From NCBI GenBank assembly GCA_019925095.2, contig JAHHIN020000030.1, positions 7,223,501-7,287,500 of the forward strand: a stretch of 64,000 nucleotides of DNA, given 5' to 3'. Positions 53,780-63,429 of the stretch are shown one piece after another. Position numbers and translations under genes: made by a program. How positions within the stretch are numbered: position 1 is the stretch's first letter; each line of letters begins with the position of its first letter. A model generated the notes under the pieces. It was not told the DNA's origin, did not search any database, and saw nothing but the letters and a program-made list of their open reading frames with translations. The stretch comes from Dendrolimus kikuchii. Taxonomy: Eukaryota > Arthropoda > Insecta > Lepidoptera > Lasiocampidae.

Positions 53780-55740
53780 GATAATATGAACTCGATCTTT
53801 GCTAAGGCAGTTTGATGGGAAATGAAACAAATTTTTACTTTCTTAGGCACTTTGTAATTTAATCAGTCATTATTATATCAGTCTTCATAATCAAATGTAA
53901 TAATTATATCCTTAATTCTAAAAAAAATCGACAATGGTAACAAAATATTGTTTTTTTCTGTATTAGATGTAACAAAAAAAAAATCTTCTAAAACGTAACT
54001 AATTTATACTTTTCTAAAACGATCAGGGACTATCAAACTATCCACTTTTGTGATAAGACCTAAAACAGCCTTTTCCACGTGAGATGCACAAATGTGTCGC
54101 ATTTTTCGCATCGTATTTTCGTACGACTGCAACAATTTTCATACCGACACATCCTTGGTGCTTTTATTTCATCGAACACAGGAAAATGATCGTAACCATC
54201 ATATCTTTTTGCCTCTGAAGGCTTATTCGCCGGTCTATAGTGTCTTTTAATTGGAGGTCCATTTTCTGCTGCTGGTGCAATGTTTTCAGTGTCACTCGTC
54301 AGTAGACGTTCTTTGGGTGGTATGCTCGATAATCCGTCAGCAATATTCAGACGAAAATCTAGTAAGGGCAAAATGTCTTTTCTGCTTAATTTGTTTGCTT
54401 GACAATCATTGCGATACAGCCGCCATGAATTGACAATGGCTAAATCAAGAAAGTGAATGAGCACCTTCAGTGTCCATTTTTTTGTTTTTATAAAAGTCCT
54501 GTAGTACTCCATCTGCTGGTCGAGTACATCGACTCCACCCATGTGCTGATTATAACGCTCAATTACTTTAGGAACAGACACGTGTACGTATGTCTTCGTG
54601 CGTTTGTCCCATCTTTTTACTATAGATGTCATGGATGAGCCGGTGCAGTTCGACGCCATCAAAACTGACTTGTTGTCTTTCCACTTGACAATAACTGTCG
54701 GTTTACTCACATACTGCTGATTTTCGCCACGAGCCATTTTAGAATCTGATTTGAATTTGATTGCAGCACGGTCAGGGATTCTATTTAACATTATCGGTCC
54801 AGTACTGTGAAGTTTTCTCTTGTGCATTTCTTCGATCAACGGGACTGTTGTAAAATATCTATCATGATAAATACAGGTCCCAGGTGGGACACTTTTGATC
54901 AAATGGAGAATTACTGAAGGGCCTAGTCCAAGTGATGTATCTCCAAACATTGTTTTGGCCCCCTGATAGATGTCAAAGTCGAGCATCAGTCCTTCACTTG
55001 TAGTCAGTACAACGTTTTTTAGTCCAACTGGGCGTGGCTTGTTTCTAACTACTTGACGAAGAATGCACCTGCCAGTAAATGGGATCATTTGTTCATCAAT
55101 TGAGTAAAACCCGGGGACCCTTTCCAGTTTATTGCAAGCAATTATAACCTTGTCAATCATCGGCTGTACCTTCCACAATGGGTTGGTCCTTTCATTAGGT
55201 GGAGCTTCATCTGTATCTACGACGTGTAATGCATTTCGGATAGTTAAAAATTGATCACAAGCCATTTGCTTGCTAATAATCTCCAGCTTTAAACCTGTTC
55301 TACACTAACCGAGAGTCCCAATGTACTGGATTGGGACTCTCGGGTAGTGTATAGATCCAATGATGATGTGAATAGAAAAAACTTTGGCTATATCAACTGC
55401 TGTAGTTTTTAGTTCACGGCCTGTTTTTCTGAGGTAATACAGGTTTGTGCATCTGGATACTTCTTAAAAAAAAACTTTGTTGAAGTAGTCTGAAAAATAT
55501 TCCATTGGAGTCCTCACACTGGATACTGGCAGCGACGAATATTCATGAGTACAATCTTGAAATGGTATATGTTTCCAGACCCGTTTACGAGAAGCTGGAT
55601 GAGACGGTCTTTGACACTCAGTTGCCGATGGTGCAGGAGTAGTTGATTGAACCTCCGGCTCAAGTTCTAACTCAGTTTCTGCTTGGCAGGATGGACGAGC
55701 AGATGTCCTGGTGATTGGAAGTTGTTTGTTTCAGAAATAC
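53730..55740 (-). mobile_element. piggyBac-family transposon, one end missing
   Basis: The 3' end of the element is present at 53730 with TTAA outside it. At the other side no inverted CCCTCACG terminus occurs before the LTR sequences at about 55740-55778, so the element is truncated there. Confidence 0.65.
54060..55265 (-). pseudogene. piggyBac-family transposase, C-terminal part
   Basis: The longest open frame (401 residues, from an internal Met) has the DDD core: YSIDEQMIPFTGR, TCIYHDRYFTTVPL and GGVDVLDQQMEYYR. A C-terminal Cys-rich domain, CRYENCCSRTKIRCEKCDTF, follows. In the same frame upstream, translation continues to about 55720 as TSARPSCQAETELELEP, VWKHIPFQDCTHEYSS, YLRKTGRELKTTAVDIA and IHYPRVPIQYIGTLG, but with TAG near 55305 and a break at a T run near 55465. 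So the N-terminal domain is present but interrupted. Cut-and-paste transposase, defective in this copy. Confidence 0.85.
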
Positions 55741-55777
55741 AATAACGCCCGAGGACGGTCGTATGTCAGTCTGTCCG

Positions 55778-56104
55778 TGTAGACGGTTCACTGAAACGTC
55801 ACTGTCATACTGTCAAGAGTGATATGTTGTCAATATCACTCTCGCGGAGCGTCGTAACTACGGAAGCGGGGCGGCGGGAAGAAGGAAGATATAACCTAAT
55901 AACCTCCTCCAGAGAATCGTCGCCAGCGCACCAAGTATTCGCCGAACTGCGATTCATAGCCTTAATCAAAGTGAATTATAACGTAATCAGTGTTAATATC
56001 AAGAGAGATGATTGTTTCATAAATATACCCACATACATCATGCCATGCCATGATGAATTCTGATTGAGCTCATCATGAGCTTATACGGCTCTGACGAGCT
56101 TACA
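55778..56104 (+). repeat. LTR, right copy (327 bp)
   Basis: Direct repeat of 48431-48757, differing at three sites (GACGAAC/GCCGAAC, GTCATC/GTAATC, TTGGGC/TTGAGC). Preceded by CCCGAGGACGGTCGTATG, which may be the last internal part of the LTR element. Confidence 0.8.
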
Positions 56105-56214
56105 TATACATAGTATCCATAGTAGTTTGTGAACAAATGTTCTGTTTGTGTAAACAAAAAGAGATTATTATGTAATAAAAGTAAATTATAAGTAATTTTG
56201 ATACTTTCATAGAA

Positions 56215-56690
56215 AACATTATATAAAAAGGTAAATTTGCATAAACGCGGAACCTGAAAATTATGCGTTTTTTGTATTTAAAGACTATAAATATGGTTTG
56301 CTATGGTATAATAAGGATACTAAAATTATCGGAAACCCGTCATTTAGGTAAAAAATTAAAAAAGAATACGTTAAAAACCTGCATCATATAAATAAAAATA
56401 ATGTTCAATTTTAGCGTCACGACTCACCTAGTTGTGATAAAAACACAATCACTTATTTAATTTCGGGATGAATCTGCAAATGTAACATATATGACATGAC
56501 CAAAATAATTGGTAAATTTGCATAAAGGCGGAACCCGAAAATTATGCGTTTTTTTTATATACAAGATTATAATTATGGTTTGCTATGGTACAATAACGAA
56601 ATTAAAATTGTCGGAAAGCCTTCATTTAGGCACATAATTAATAAACAATACAATTACCTTAGAATATACTCAGACTGCCTACTATGCTAA
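56215..56690. repeat. Tandem pair of a non-coding dispersed repeat
   Basis: Two successive copies start GGTAAATTTGCATAAA (about 56230 and 56510) and share GCGGAACC, GAAAATTATGCG and TATGGTTTGCTATGG. An inverted copy occupies about 63650-64000 and runs to the window edge. Confidence 0.7.
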
Positions 56691-56909
56691 TATTATTATT
56701 GTAAAGTAATAGAGCACGTTGCTAAACACTTATGATTTTGAGCACAAACACAAGTTAACTTAAAAACAATCAATATCTTACTTTATTAAATTTTAAAGCA
56801 CATTTTATTAGGTTAAAAACTACAAAACACTTCCCAGATAAAACCGCCATGCTACATAAAGTAAACTACACTGCTAAAGACAAATCTTTTTGTTGTAATT
56901 TAGTTCATC

Positions 56910-57007
56910 AGAGTGGCAGGCAAAGGAAATAAATCCATACAGCGTTGTCTGATGTATTCTTAATAAAAAATAGGCTGTTTGGATTTATTTCCTTTGCTTG
57001 CCACTCT
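56910..57007. repeat. 34-bp-arm inverted repeat
   Basis: AGAGTGGCAGGCAAAGGAAA to about 56943 pairs with the sequence ending TTGCTTGCCACTCT near 57007, with two mismatches and a loop of about 30 bp. A third related copy (GGCAAAGGAACTAAATCC, reversed) lies near 63545-63572. Confidence 0.75.
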
Positions 57008-57116
57008 TTAGGTTGGGTTAGCTTCACACTAGAGCTCAAATATACAATGCCAATGTTAGCAACACAAAAAATAGGTTGTGAGGAGCGGTTGAAGGTTGCG
57101 ACCAATGAGAAGGTCA

Positions 57117-57135
57117 GTGGGTTAGGTTAGGTTAG
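57117..57135 (+). repeat. Short TTAGG run
   Basis: GTGGGTTAGGTTAGGTTAG contains nearly three units of the insect telomeric pentamer TTAGG. An inverted counterpart with the same CAGTGGG lead-in is at 63324-63343. Confidence 0.6.
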
Positions 57136-57238
57136 CTTCAGACCAAAGCCGCAGGCAGAATCGACTTTAACCATAATTAATGGTAAGCAGTCGGTTCTGC
57201 CACTTTGCTACTTGTTAGGCCAAAACACTAAATCCATA

Positions 57239-57349
57239 CAACATGAATATCAATATTTTTCAATCAATCTGAAGATCATTGAATGATATGAAAGTATGGA
57301 ATTTTAGATTTTTCACATTATTGTAACTAAGATAATTAATATATTTTTC
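57239..57349 (+). repeat. Left arm of a repeat pair around R1-2
   Basis: CATGAATATCAATATT to TTAGATTTTTCACATTATTG is matched in inverted orientation at about 63440-63555 at high similarity. The match breaks where the R1-2 3' end begins (about 57350). Confidence 0.65.
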
Positions 57350-57669
57350 TTGCGACACCCCCTCGGGCCCTGGGGGAGGGTGACCGAGGGGAGTGTGGGA
57401 CTCCCAGCGCAAGGGATCTCCACGCATCACTACCGCCGAGGGCGGTAGTAGTCGCGAGATCCCGTCCGCCGGACTACCCACTAAACCTAACCTGCGCCTC
57501 TTTCCCACGCTTTTACGGGGCGCCACGAGAACTAGAGCGTTGCTACTACATTCGTGACGCCCCTACGTCTGGCAAACTTCAGGACACCCCGAAGGCAAGG
57601 TGCCCTGCTTCATCAACAGGGGGGGAAGTCCGCGGGTTCCCCCGGTCCCCGCGGCCCCCTGTGACGGCA

Positions 57670-60600
57670 CTAAGGGAGGTGGGCTGCGTAGCGACGCCGC
57701 CGGCCGCCAGTCCGCCGTCGCCGGATCGGGTCTGCGTACGCATCCACCTCCCTGGTCCTCTCCGCGGCCTCCTTCAGGGACATTACCGTCTCGCTGAAGG
57801 AGGAAACCGCACTCCATCCGTCCTCGCTCGACAGCATGGCTTCAACCATTTGCTGGAGCGAGGACACAGGACCGACAATACTTTCTAGCTGATGACGCTG
57901 AGGTCCCCAGGCGGCGCACTCCACCAGCGTATGATACGCTGTATCGCTGGGTGCGCCGCACTCTGCACATTCTGGCGTCGGTTCACGCCCCGCTGTCTGA
58001 TGCAGATACTTACCGAAGCAGCCGTGCCCGGTAAGTATCTGCGTCAGCCTGTACGTTAGGGTCCCGAATTTTCTCGAGACCCAACGAGACAGGTGGGGGC
58101 GAACCGCCGCCACCGTCTCTACTCCTGCTTCTGGGGACCTCAGGTCATCAGCCCATGCTTGGATCAGGGCCTCGGTCGCCAAGACCCTGATCCTTCTTAC
58201 TACTGCCGGACACGGCCTCTCTCCTCTGTCTCTGGTGTCCTGCCGGTAGCGGTGCACTGCCGCGAGCGTCTCCGCCTGGAGCTCCCAGGGCGGATCACTC
58301 GCGAGTAGTGTCGCCGCTGTCCACGACACTGTCCGGTACCCCCGGATGGCCCGCACCGCCAGGACCCTCTGAGAACGTCTCAGATGGGTCCTGTTCTTGC
58401 GGTAAAGCGAATCGACCCATACGGGGGCGCCGTACAGCGCCATGCTCCGTAGAACACCAGTGTACAACTTTCTGCAGACCGTGCCCGGCCCTCCCACATT
58501 GGGTAAGAGTCTGGCCAGGGCGGCAGCGGCACCTAGCAATCTCGGGGCCAGCTGGGTGAAGTGGGCCCCGAAATTCCATTTTGCATCTAGGACAAGGCCC
58601 AGGTACTTCATCTGGGCCTTTACCGCTACCGCCACTCCCTGGACGGCGACATGCGTGCCCCGAGGCGGTTGTCTACGACGTCCGTAGAACATGAGGGCCT
58701 CCGTCTTCTCCGGGGAGACCCTCAAGCCCAAGCGTCGCATTCTCTCGACTACCAACGCCGTCGCGGCGTTGGCTAGTTCTACGGACTCGTCGTAGGTTCC
58801 GCCTCGGGCCGTGATGAGGGTGTCGTCTGCATAGCAGATCACCCCCATCCCGGGCAAGACTGGCTCGCGGAGGAGCCAGTCATAACCAATGTTCCACAGG
58901 ATCGGGCCCAGCACCGAACCCTGTGGAACACCGCACACGACACGTCGCCTACCAGAAATCTGGCCAAAGCCGCCCTCCCAGAGGATGAACCTGTCTTGGA
59001 GGTACGCCTTCAACAGTCTTACAAGGTAAAGAGGCACTCCATGAGACCGGAGTGCCTCTAAAATGGTTTCGAAAGGTAGGCTGTTGAAGGCATTTTGGAT
59101 ATCCAAAGATACCACCAAGACAGACTCCTCTATGCTCTCCGCCTCTCTCGTGAGGCTCCTCAGCGCGAACAGGGCGTCCAGAGTGGATCGCCCTGACCTA
59201 AATCCGTACTGAGCCTCCGAGAGTCCAGGCCCACCAGAATCAAGGTGCTGGACGAGGCGGCTCGCCAAGATCTTCTCGAACACTTTTGCCACCTCGTCCA
59301 ACAGCACGATGGGCCTGTAGGCGGAGGGATCTTCGGGAGGGCGGCCCTCTTTAGGGATGAGGCACAGCCGGCCCTCTTTCCACTGCTTCGGGAACTCACC
59401 TGTCCTGATGCAGGCGTCAAAGAGTTCCCGAAGCTGGCCGCCTAGGTGTTTGGCGGCCAGCCCAGCGGCTGGGACCCCGTCCGGTCCCGGTGCCGTTTTC
59501 CGGCCCCGGAGTCTATCCAGGGCCATTTCCATTTCCTCCTCGGAGACTGGGGGAGGATCAGTCTCCGAGGGTACATTCTGAGGAGGACACATCGTCGGAG
59601 GAGTGAAGGCTCCCGGATCCGGGAAGAGTCCGTCTACGATTCTATTTAGGACCCCGTCCGGCAGGGACTCCGTAACCGGGGTGGAACAGGCGCGCATTTT
59701 CTTGCGCGCCACCCGGTACGGACGTCCCCAGGGGTCCGCATCCAAACTAGATAGGATTTCTTCCCGGGCCCGGGTCTTCGCTTGGCAGATGGCCACCTGA
59801 AGAGCCTTTTTGGCAGCCCGATACTCCTCCAGGCGATGTTCCTCCTCACCTCTGTCCGGAGGATGCCGACGCCGGCAGTTCTTCAGAGATCGGCGAGCCC
59901 GAAGGGCTGCCTCCCTCAGACTCCCGATCTCTGCGGTCCACCAGTAAACCGCTGGTTTCTGCCGACGTCGACGCGACCGTGGCATGGAGGCATCGCAGAC
60001 CCTCGTAAGGGTTCTGCGCATGCCCTCCGCCAGATCCTCCGGACAGGTGTTACTCTCTCGGTTGGTCCAGCCCTGGACGACGGCCACTTCCTCAGCCAGC
60101 TCGGGATCGAGCCGGCTGATGGCCCATCGAGGGAACTGACCGTGACTGCGTGGGGGGTTTGACCCTGTTCCATTGGGAGGAGGGGAGACTTCAAACCTTA
60201 TATAAAGGTGGTCTGACAGAGTCTCCACCTCCTCCTCGACTTTCCAATTCGTCACCCTGCGTGCGATCGCATGGGTGGCAAACGACAGGTCTACGACGGA
60301 GCCACCCCGCGCTCGCACGCAGGTGTGGACCGAACCTCGGTTCAAAAGGGTCAAACCACTTTGAAACGCCCACGTTTCCACAGCCAGTCCCCTCAATTCG
60401 GTGACAGTGTTTCCCCAGGAGCGGGATTTGGCGTTGAAGTCGCCGAGTACGAACGTCGCCCTCGGCGACTGTCTGCCCACGGCGGCCCTGACAGAATCCA
60501 AGAAACGCTCGAATTCTGCCAGGGGTCGGTTGGGGGAAAAGTACACACCTATGAAGGTGTGCTCCCCCCACCCTGCCACCGCGTAACCCCGCCCCCGCTC

Positions 60601-60816
60601 GATCTCGATGAGCGGGGTGCCAGCGCCCGAACTGGCTACCACTGCCACCGTGTCGTCCAGGTCCCCAACCCAGTTGTTCTGGGAGGGGACGTAATACGGC
60701 TCCGATATTACGGCCAGACCAACCTCCCACTCCGCCATGGACTGCAGGAGTAAATCCTGAGCCCCGGCGGAGTGGTTAATGTTCCCTTGAAGGAGTCTAA
60801 TATGTCGTCCGGGCAT
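57670..60816 (-). CDS. R1-2 ORF2: endonuclease and reverse transcriptase
   Basis: A 1048-residue intact protein starts at ATG 60816, whose A is shared with the ORF1 stop. The endonuclease (1-210) has QGNINHS, VISEPYYVP (Glu39), VLGDFNAKSRSWGN (Asp126, Asn128) and TLSDHLYIRF (201-203). The reverse transcriptase (about 430-720) has GRKTAPGPDGVPA, AYRPIVLLDEVAKVFEK, AQYGFRSGRSTLD, SLDIQNAFNSLP (571-582), CGVPQGSVLGPILWN and CYADDTLITA (YADD 662-665). The C-terminal knuckle is CAECGAPSDTAYHTLVEC. There is no RNase H, as in R1. It nicks target DNA and primes reverse transcription. VPAAGLAAKH looks slightly shortened against VPGRLLFLAAKH in R1-1; this is the only oddity. Confidence 0.95.
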   Translation of the reverse strand: MPGRHIRLLQGNINHSAGAQDLLLQSMAEWEVGLAVISEPYYVPSQNNWVGDLDDTVAVVASSGAGTPLIEIERGRGYAVAGWGEHTFIGVYFSPNRPLAEFERFLDSVRAAVGRQSPRATFVLGDFNAKSRSWGNTVTELRGLAVETWAFQSGLTLLNRGSVHTCVRARGGSVVDLSFATHAIARRVTNWKVEEEVETLSDHLYIRFEVSPPPNGTGSNPPRSHGQFPRWAISRLDPELAEEVAVVQGWTNRESNTCPEDLAEGMRRTLTRVCDASMPRSRRRRQKPAVYWWTAEIGSLREAALRARRSLKNCRRRHPPDRGEEEHRLEEYRAAKKALQVAICQAKTRAREEILSSLDADPWGRPYRVARKKMRACSTPVTESLPDGVLNRIVDGLFPDPGAFTPPTMCPPQNVPSETDPPPVSEEEMEMALDRLRGRKTAPGPDGVPAAGLAAKHLGGQLRELFDACIRTGEFPKQWKEGRLCLIPKEGRPPEDPSAYRPIVLLDEVAKVFEKILASRLVQHLDSGGPGLSEAQYGFRSGRSTLDALFALRSLTREAESIEESVLVVSLDIQNAFNSLPFETILEALRSHGVPLYLVRLLKAYLQDRFILWEGGFGQISGRRRVVCGVPQGSVLGPILWNIGYDWLLREPVLPGMGVICYADDTLITARGGTYDESVELANAATALVVERMRRLGLRVSPEKTEALMFYGRRRQPPRGTHVAVQGVAVAVKAQMKYLGLVLDAKWNFGAHFTQLAPRLLGAAAALARLLPNVGGPGTVCRKLYTGVLRSMALYGAPVWVDSLYRKNRTHLRRSQRVLAVRAIRGYRTVSWTAATLLASDPPWELQAETLAAVHRYRQDTRDRGERPCPAVVRRIRVLATEALIQAWADDLRSPEAGVETVAAVRPHLSRWVSRKFGTLTYRLTQILTGHGCFGKYLHQTAGREPTPECAECGAPSDTAYHTLVECAAWGPQRHQLESIVGPVSSLQQMVEAMLSSEDGWSAVSSFSETVMSLKEAAERTREVDAYADPIRRRRTGGRRRRYAAHLP

Positions 60817-63008
60817 TATTGAGACATATTAGACACCTCCTGGTGTCTCCCTACTCCGACGTTCGCCGGAGGAACAAACTTGCCGCGTACGTGTGGAGGG
60901 AGGCAGCCCCTCGACAACGCCACGTGGTTTGCGTCGAGACCCGACTCGGCGCAAACCACGCAGTGAGCATTCGGCTCCGTACACTGTGCGACCCTGTGTC
61001 CGCTTCTGCCGCAGCGGAAACACAGGGCCGACCTATCGACCCGCCCATCAGGGCACATAACTGTGATATGGCCCGTGTAGAGGCACCGCATACAACGTAT
61101 GGGCCGCCTCTCACGGGCCGAGACCTCTGCTGAGCTGAAGCCCACACAGATGTGCTTCAGCTCAGTAAGCATCTTTGCGACCGGGATAGGGCACTGTACG
61201 TAAGCAGCGCCCATCCCCCCCGGTCCCACACCGATCCCGCCAGATCTTACGTGCTCGCGCGGGCAGCCCCCTGCGCGAGCGATGGCCTCCTCGAGCATCC
61301 AAGGCGTGACCGAGTCGTCGAGTCCGGTGACGCGGATGTCCCCTTTTTTCACCGGCCTAGCGACCTCGGCCACGCCTGTCAACACAGCCCCGAGGGCCAA
61401 AGCCAGCCGGTCGGCCTTTTCGATGCCCTCCGGCCCTGGTGGCAGTTCCAGGAGCCGGGCATCGCTGGCCGTCCGGGTGATCTTGAGGCCCTCCTTGAGG
61501 CCCATCACCTGCAGGTTCACCACCGACGCGGCCTGCTGGAAGATCTGACGGTAGGTGATCCCGTTTTTAACGGCCTCAGGCAGCAGCGTCACCATGACCG
61601 CCGCTGCCTTTGCCTCCACCAGCGGAGCCGGTCTCCTTGGAGGGGGTCTCCTGACCGGCTCGTTTCTCCATTGAGGAGCAGAGGTTAAGGGCGCAAAGGA
61701 GGGGGCGGGGTATCCCCCCGCTCTTTGCTCGCGCATCCTTCTCCCTCTGCCCCTTCTCCCACCTCCTACCACTGTCCATTCGCCAGTGCCCTCCTGGGCG
61801 TGGGTGGGAGCAGTGGGAGGAGTCGACCACGTTGGGGGGGTTGGAGCCACCCCCTGCCTTCTGGGGGCCCTCTGCACTCCAGAGGGACCCGGTTTCGAAG
61901 CTGGGCGCGGAGGGCCCACCACTTTAGCATACGACGGGACGGTGGCCGCCGCCGTCGGGATCGACTCTACCTCCATCACCAAGGGCTCCGCGGAGTCGTC
62001 AGAGTCCTTGGGAGGAGGAGCCGTGGGAGGTTTGGCACCCGAAGTCCCGGGTGCCGCCTTGGACCGCTTGTCCGCGGCGAGAGGCGGGCGAATGATCGGG
62101 GGGGGGAGCAGCCGGTCCTCAAGGCCCGCAAAGCGGGCGTTGATGAACTCCCCCAGTGACATGATGATGGAGCGCTTCAGCTCCTCAACGTCAAATGGGG
62201 GAGATTCTGTAGTGGCTCTCCCTCCCTCGTTCTGGGGCTCAGGCCCTGCATCACTGGCCGCGGCCTCCTTGGTCGCAGCCTCCCTAGCCGCGGCCTCCTT
62301 GGTCGCGGCTTGATCTTTGGCCCTGGCGTCCTTGGCCATGGCCTTCTCCTTTGCCGCGGACTCCTTGGCCGCGGTCTTCATTTCTTCGAACTCCCTACGG
62401 TACGACCGAATCTCGGCCCGTAGGGAGTCCACCTCGCGCTTGAGTTTCAAGTTGTCAAGGCTCAACTTTCTGGTTTCGGCGTCGACGGTCCTCCTGGTGA
62501 GACTTTCCGTCACCTCCATGAGGGCCGCCGCCGCCTCCTTTAATTTCTTGACATAACCCCCCTTGAGGTTCCGCGAGGTCTGGGCCACATTATATATGGC
62601 CGCCACGTGGACGCCGGCCATGGTGCGGAGTTCCTCCGCATCCATGAGGTCGACGTCCGTCTGCCTCGGGTCCATCTCGGGGGGTATGTCTGCCCCTTCT
62701 ACAGGCGCAGAGGCCTTCGTCTTCTTCGCTAAGTTCTGGCGGAGGTCGCTGACGAAGGCCTCTGCCTCAGCCTCGACTTCCGCGGTCTCTGTGCGGGACA
62801 GCGTCGTTCCCGCGCTGTACCCTCGGTGGCGGGCCCCCAGGAGCACCTTGGCGCGCCGGGTCCCTGGCCTCTGGGTGTCCTCCTGGGTCACCACCTTTCT
62901 GCCTGACTCATCAGAGTCAGAACCAGCATTCTCCCCGCGGGAGCGTGCGTTTGCCCGTTTCCGGACCTCGCACACTCCCGAGGCGCGACTCTGTTCCGAG
63001 TCGGCCAT
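60816..63008 (-). CDS. R1-2 ORF1: Gag-like RNA-binding protein
   Basis: A 730-residue intact frame starts at ATG 63008 (MADSEQSRASGVCEVRKRAN). An N-terminal acidic/basic region is followed by an Ala/Lys/Glu-rich helix with repeats of AAKE and ATKEAA (about 185-260), probably a coiled coil. Then come a Pro-rich stretch, a conserved block (MVTLLPEAVKNGITYRQIFQ) and three zinc knuckles near the end: CMRCLYTGHITVMC, CFRCGRSGHRVAQC and a CVVC...H...C variant. It coats element RNA and would form the RNP with ORF2. It ends ...SNMSQ with TAATG, suggesting ORF2 translation by termination-reinitiation. Confidence 0.9.
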   Translation of the reverse strand: MADSEQSRASGVCEVRKRANARSRGENAGSDSDESGRKVVTQEDTQRPGTRRAKVLLGARHRGYSAGTTLSRTETAEVEAEAEAFVSDLRQNLAKKTKASAPVEGADIPPEMDPRQTDVDLMDAEELRTMAGVHVAAIYNVAQTSRNLKGGYVKKLKEAAAALMEVTESLTRRTVDAETRKLSLDNLKLKREVDSLRAEIRSYRREFEEMKTAAKESAAKEKAMAKDARAKDQAATKEAAAREAATKEAAASDAGPEPQNEGGRATTESPPFDVEELKRSIIMSLGEFINARFAGLEDRLLPPPIIRPPLAADKRSKAAPGTSGAKPPTAPPPKDSDDSAEPLVMEVESIPTAAATVPSYAKVVGPPRPASKPGPSGVQRAPRRQGVAPTPPTWSTPPTAPTHAQEGTGEWTVVGGGRRGRGRRMREQRAGGYPAPSFAPLTSAPQWRNEPVRRPPPRRPAPLVEAKAAAVMVTLLPEAVKNGITYRQIFQQAASVVNLQVMGLKEGLKITRTASDARLLELPPGPEGIEKADRLALALGAVLTGVAEVARPVKKGDIRVTGLDDSVTPWMLEEAIARAGGCPREHVRSGGIGVGPGGMGAAYVQCPIPVAKMLTELKHICVGFSSAEVSARERRPIRCMRCLYTGHITVMCPDGRVDRSALCFRCGRSGHRVAQCTEPNAHCVVCAESGLDANHVALSRGCLPPHVRGKFVPPANVGVGRHQEVSNMSQ

Positions 63009-63320
63009 TAGTGGCCTCCCCCCCCCATAGGGGTGGCGAGGGGTGAATCCGGGGCAAACAACAAATCCAAATCGTCAGAGAATCAAAACCAGTAAGAATA
63101 GCCAAGAAAAACAGTCAAAACAGAAACAACCAAAAAACAAGCAAAACCGGGTCAACAACTAGTGCAGATATCAGAAGTCCAATATGCAAGCCGAGTCGTC
63201 AACGAAGATCACATAAAACACCATCAAAACACTTTCTGAGAAAAAATCCAACCTTTCCAAAAATGTTCTTCGAGCGTCAAAATGTTGTTCGAATTTTTTC
63301 TCATTAAAATGTCGGTCTAA
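63009..63320 (-). promoter_or_regulatory. R1-2 5' UTR, probable internal promoter region
   Basis: A/C-rich untranslated sequence lies between the ORF1 start and the (CCTAA) run. R1-type LINEs carry promoter function here, but no motif is identified with confidence. Confidence 0.4.
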
Positions 63321-63323
63321 AGA

Positions 63324-63343
63324 TAACCTAACCTAACCCACTG
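63324..63343 (-). repeat. Short TTAGG run, inverted partner
   Basis: TAACCTAACCTAACCCACTG is the reverse complement of the CAGTGGGTTAGGTTAGG block found at 57114-57134. Confidence 0.6.
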
Positions 63344-63429
63344 TCCTTGCCATAACCTTCGAACACCCCTCACACCTATATATTGTTTGTCTAACATTAG
63401 TATTGCATGTTGTCGGTAATTATATATAC

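Larger units (their letters stand above)
48431..56104 (+). mobile_element. LTR retrotransposon shell with replaced interior
   Basis: Two 327-bp LTRs (99% identical by eye) bound about 7.0 kb. Just inside the left LTR TCAGAAGTGGGATCCACTC could be a primer-binding site (TGGGATCC), though eight bases from the LTR. No gag, protease or pol frame is visible. Instead the interior holds a LINE-A relic, a hAT MITE, a minisatellite, a LINE-B relic and a piggyBac. Either the body was lost and filled by insertions, or it is a non-autonomous element that captured them. Orientation is tentative. Confidence 0.6.
57350..63320 (-). mobile_element. R1-clade LINE with both ORFs open (R1-2)
   Basis: Minus-strand element: 5' UTR (about 63009-63320, end not fixed), ORF1, ORF2 and a GC-rich 3' UTR of about 320 bp ending ...GGTGTCGC near 57350. 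ORF1 and ORF2 overlap as TAATG. Both frames are uninterrupted, unlike R1-1 at 30-34 kb, from which it differs at many residues, so it is a separate family or subfamily. No target duplication was found. Confidence 0.85.

Noticed and set aside
57114..57135. Telomeric repeat array
   Set aside because: Only about three TTAGG units, part of a dispersed repeat that also occurs inverted at 63.3 kb.
60191..60730. Minus-strand frames overlapping R1-2 ORF2, and plus-strand frames at 58-63 kb
   Set aside because: Shadows of the intact ORF1 and ORF2 caused by high GC content.
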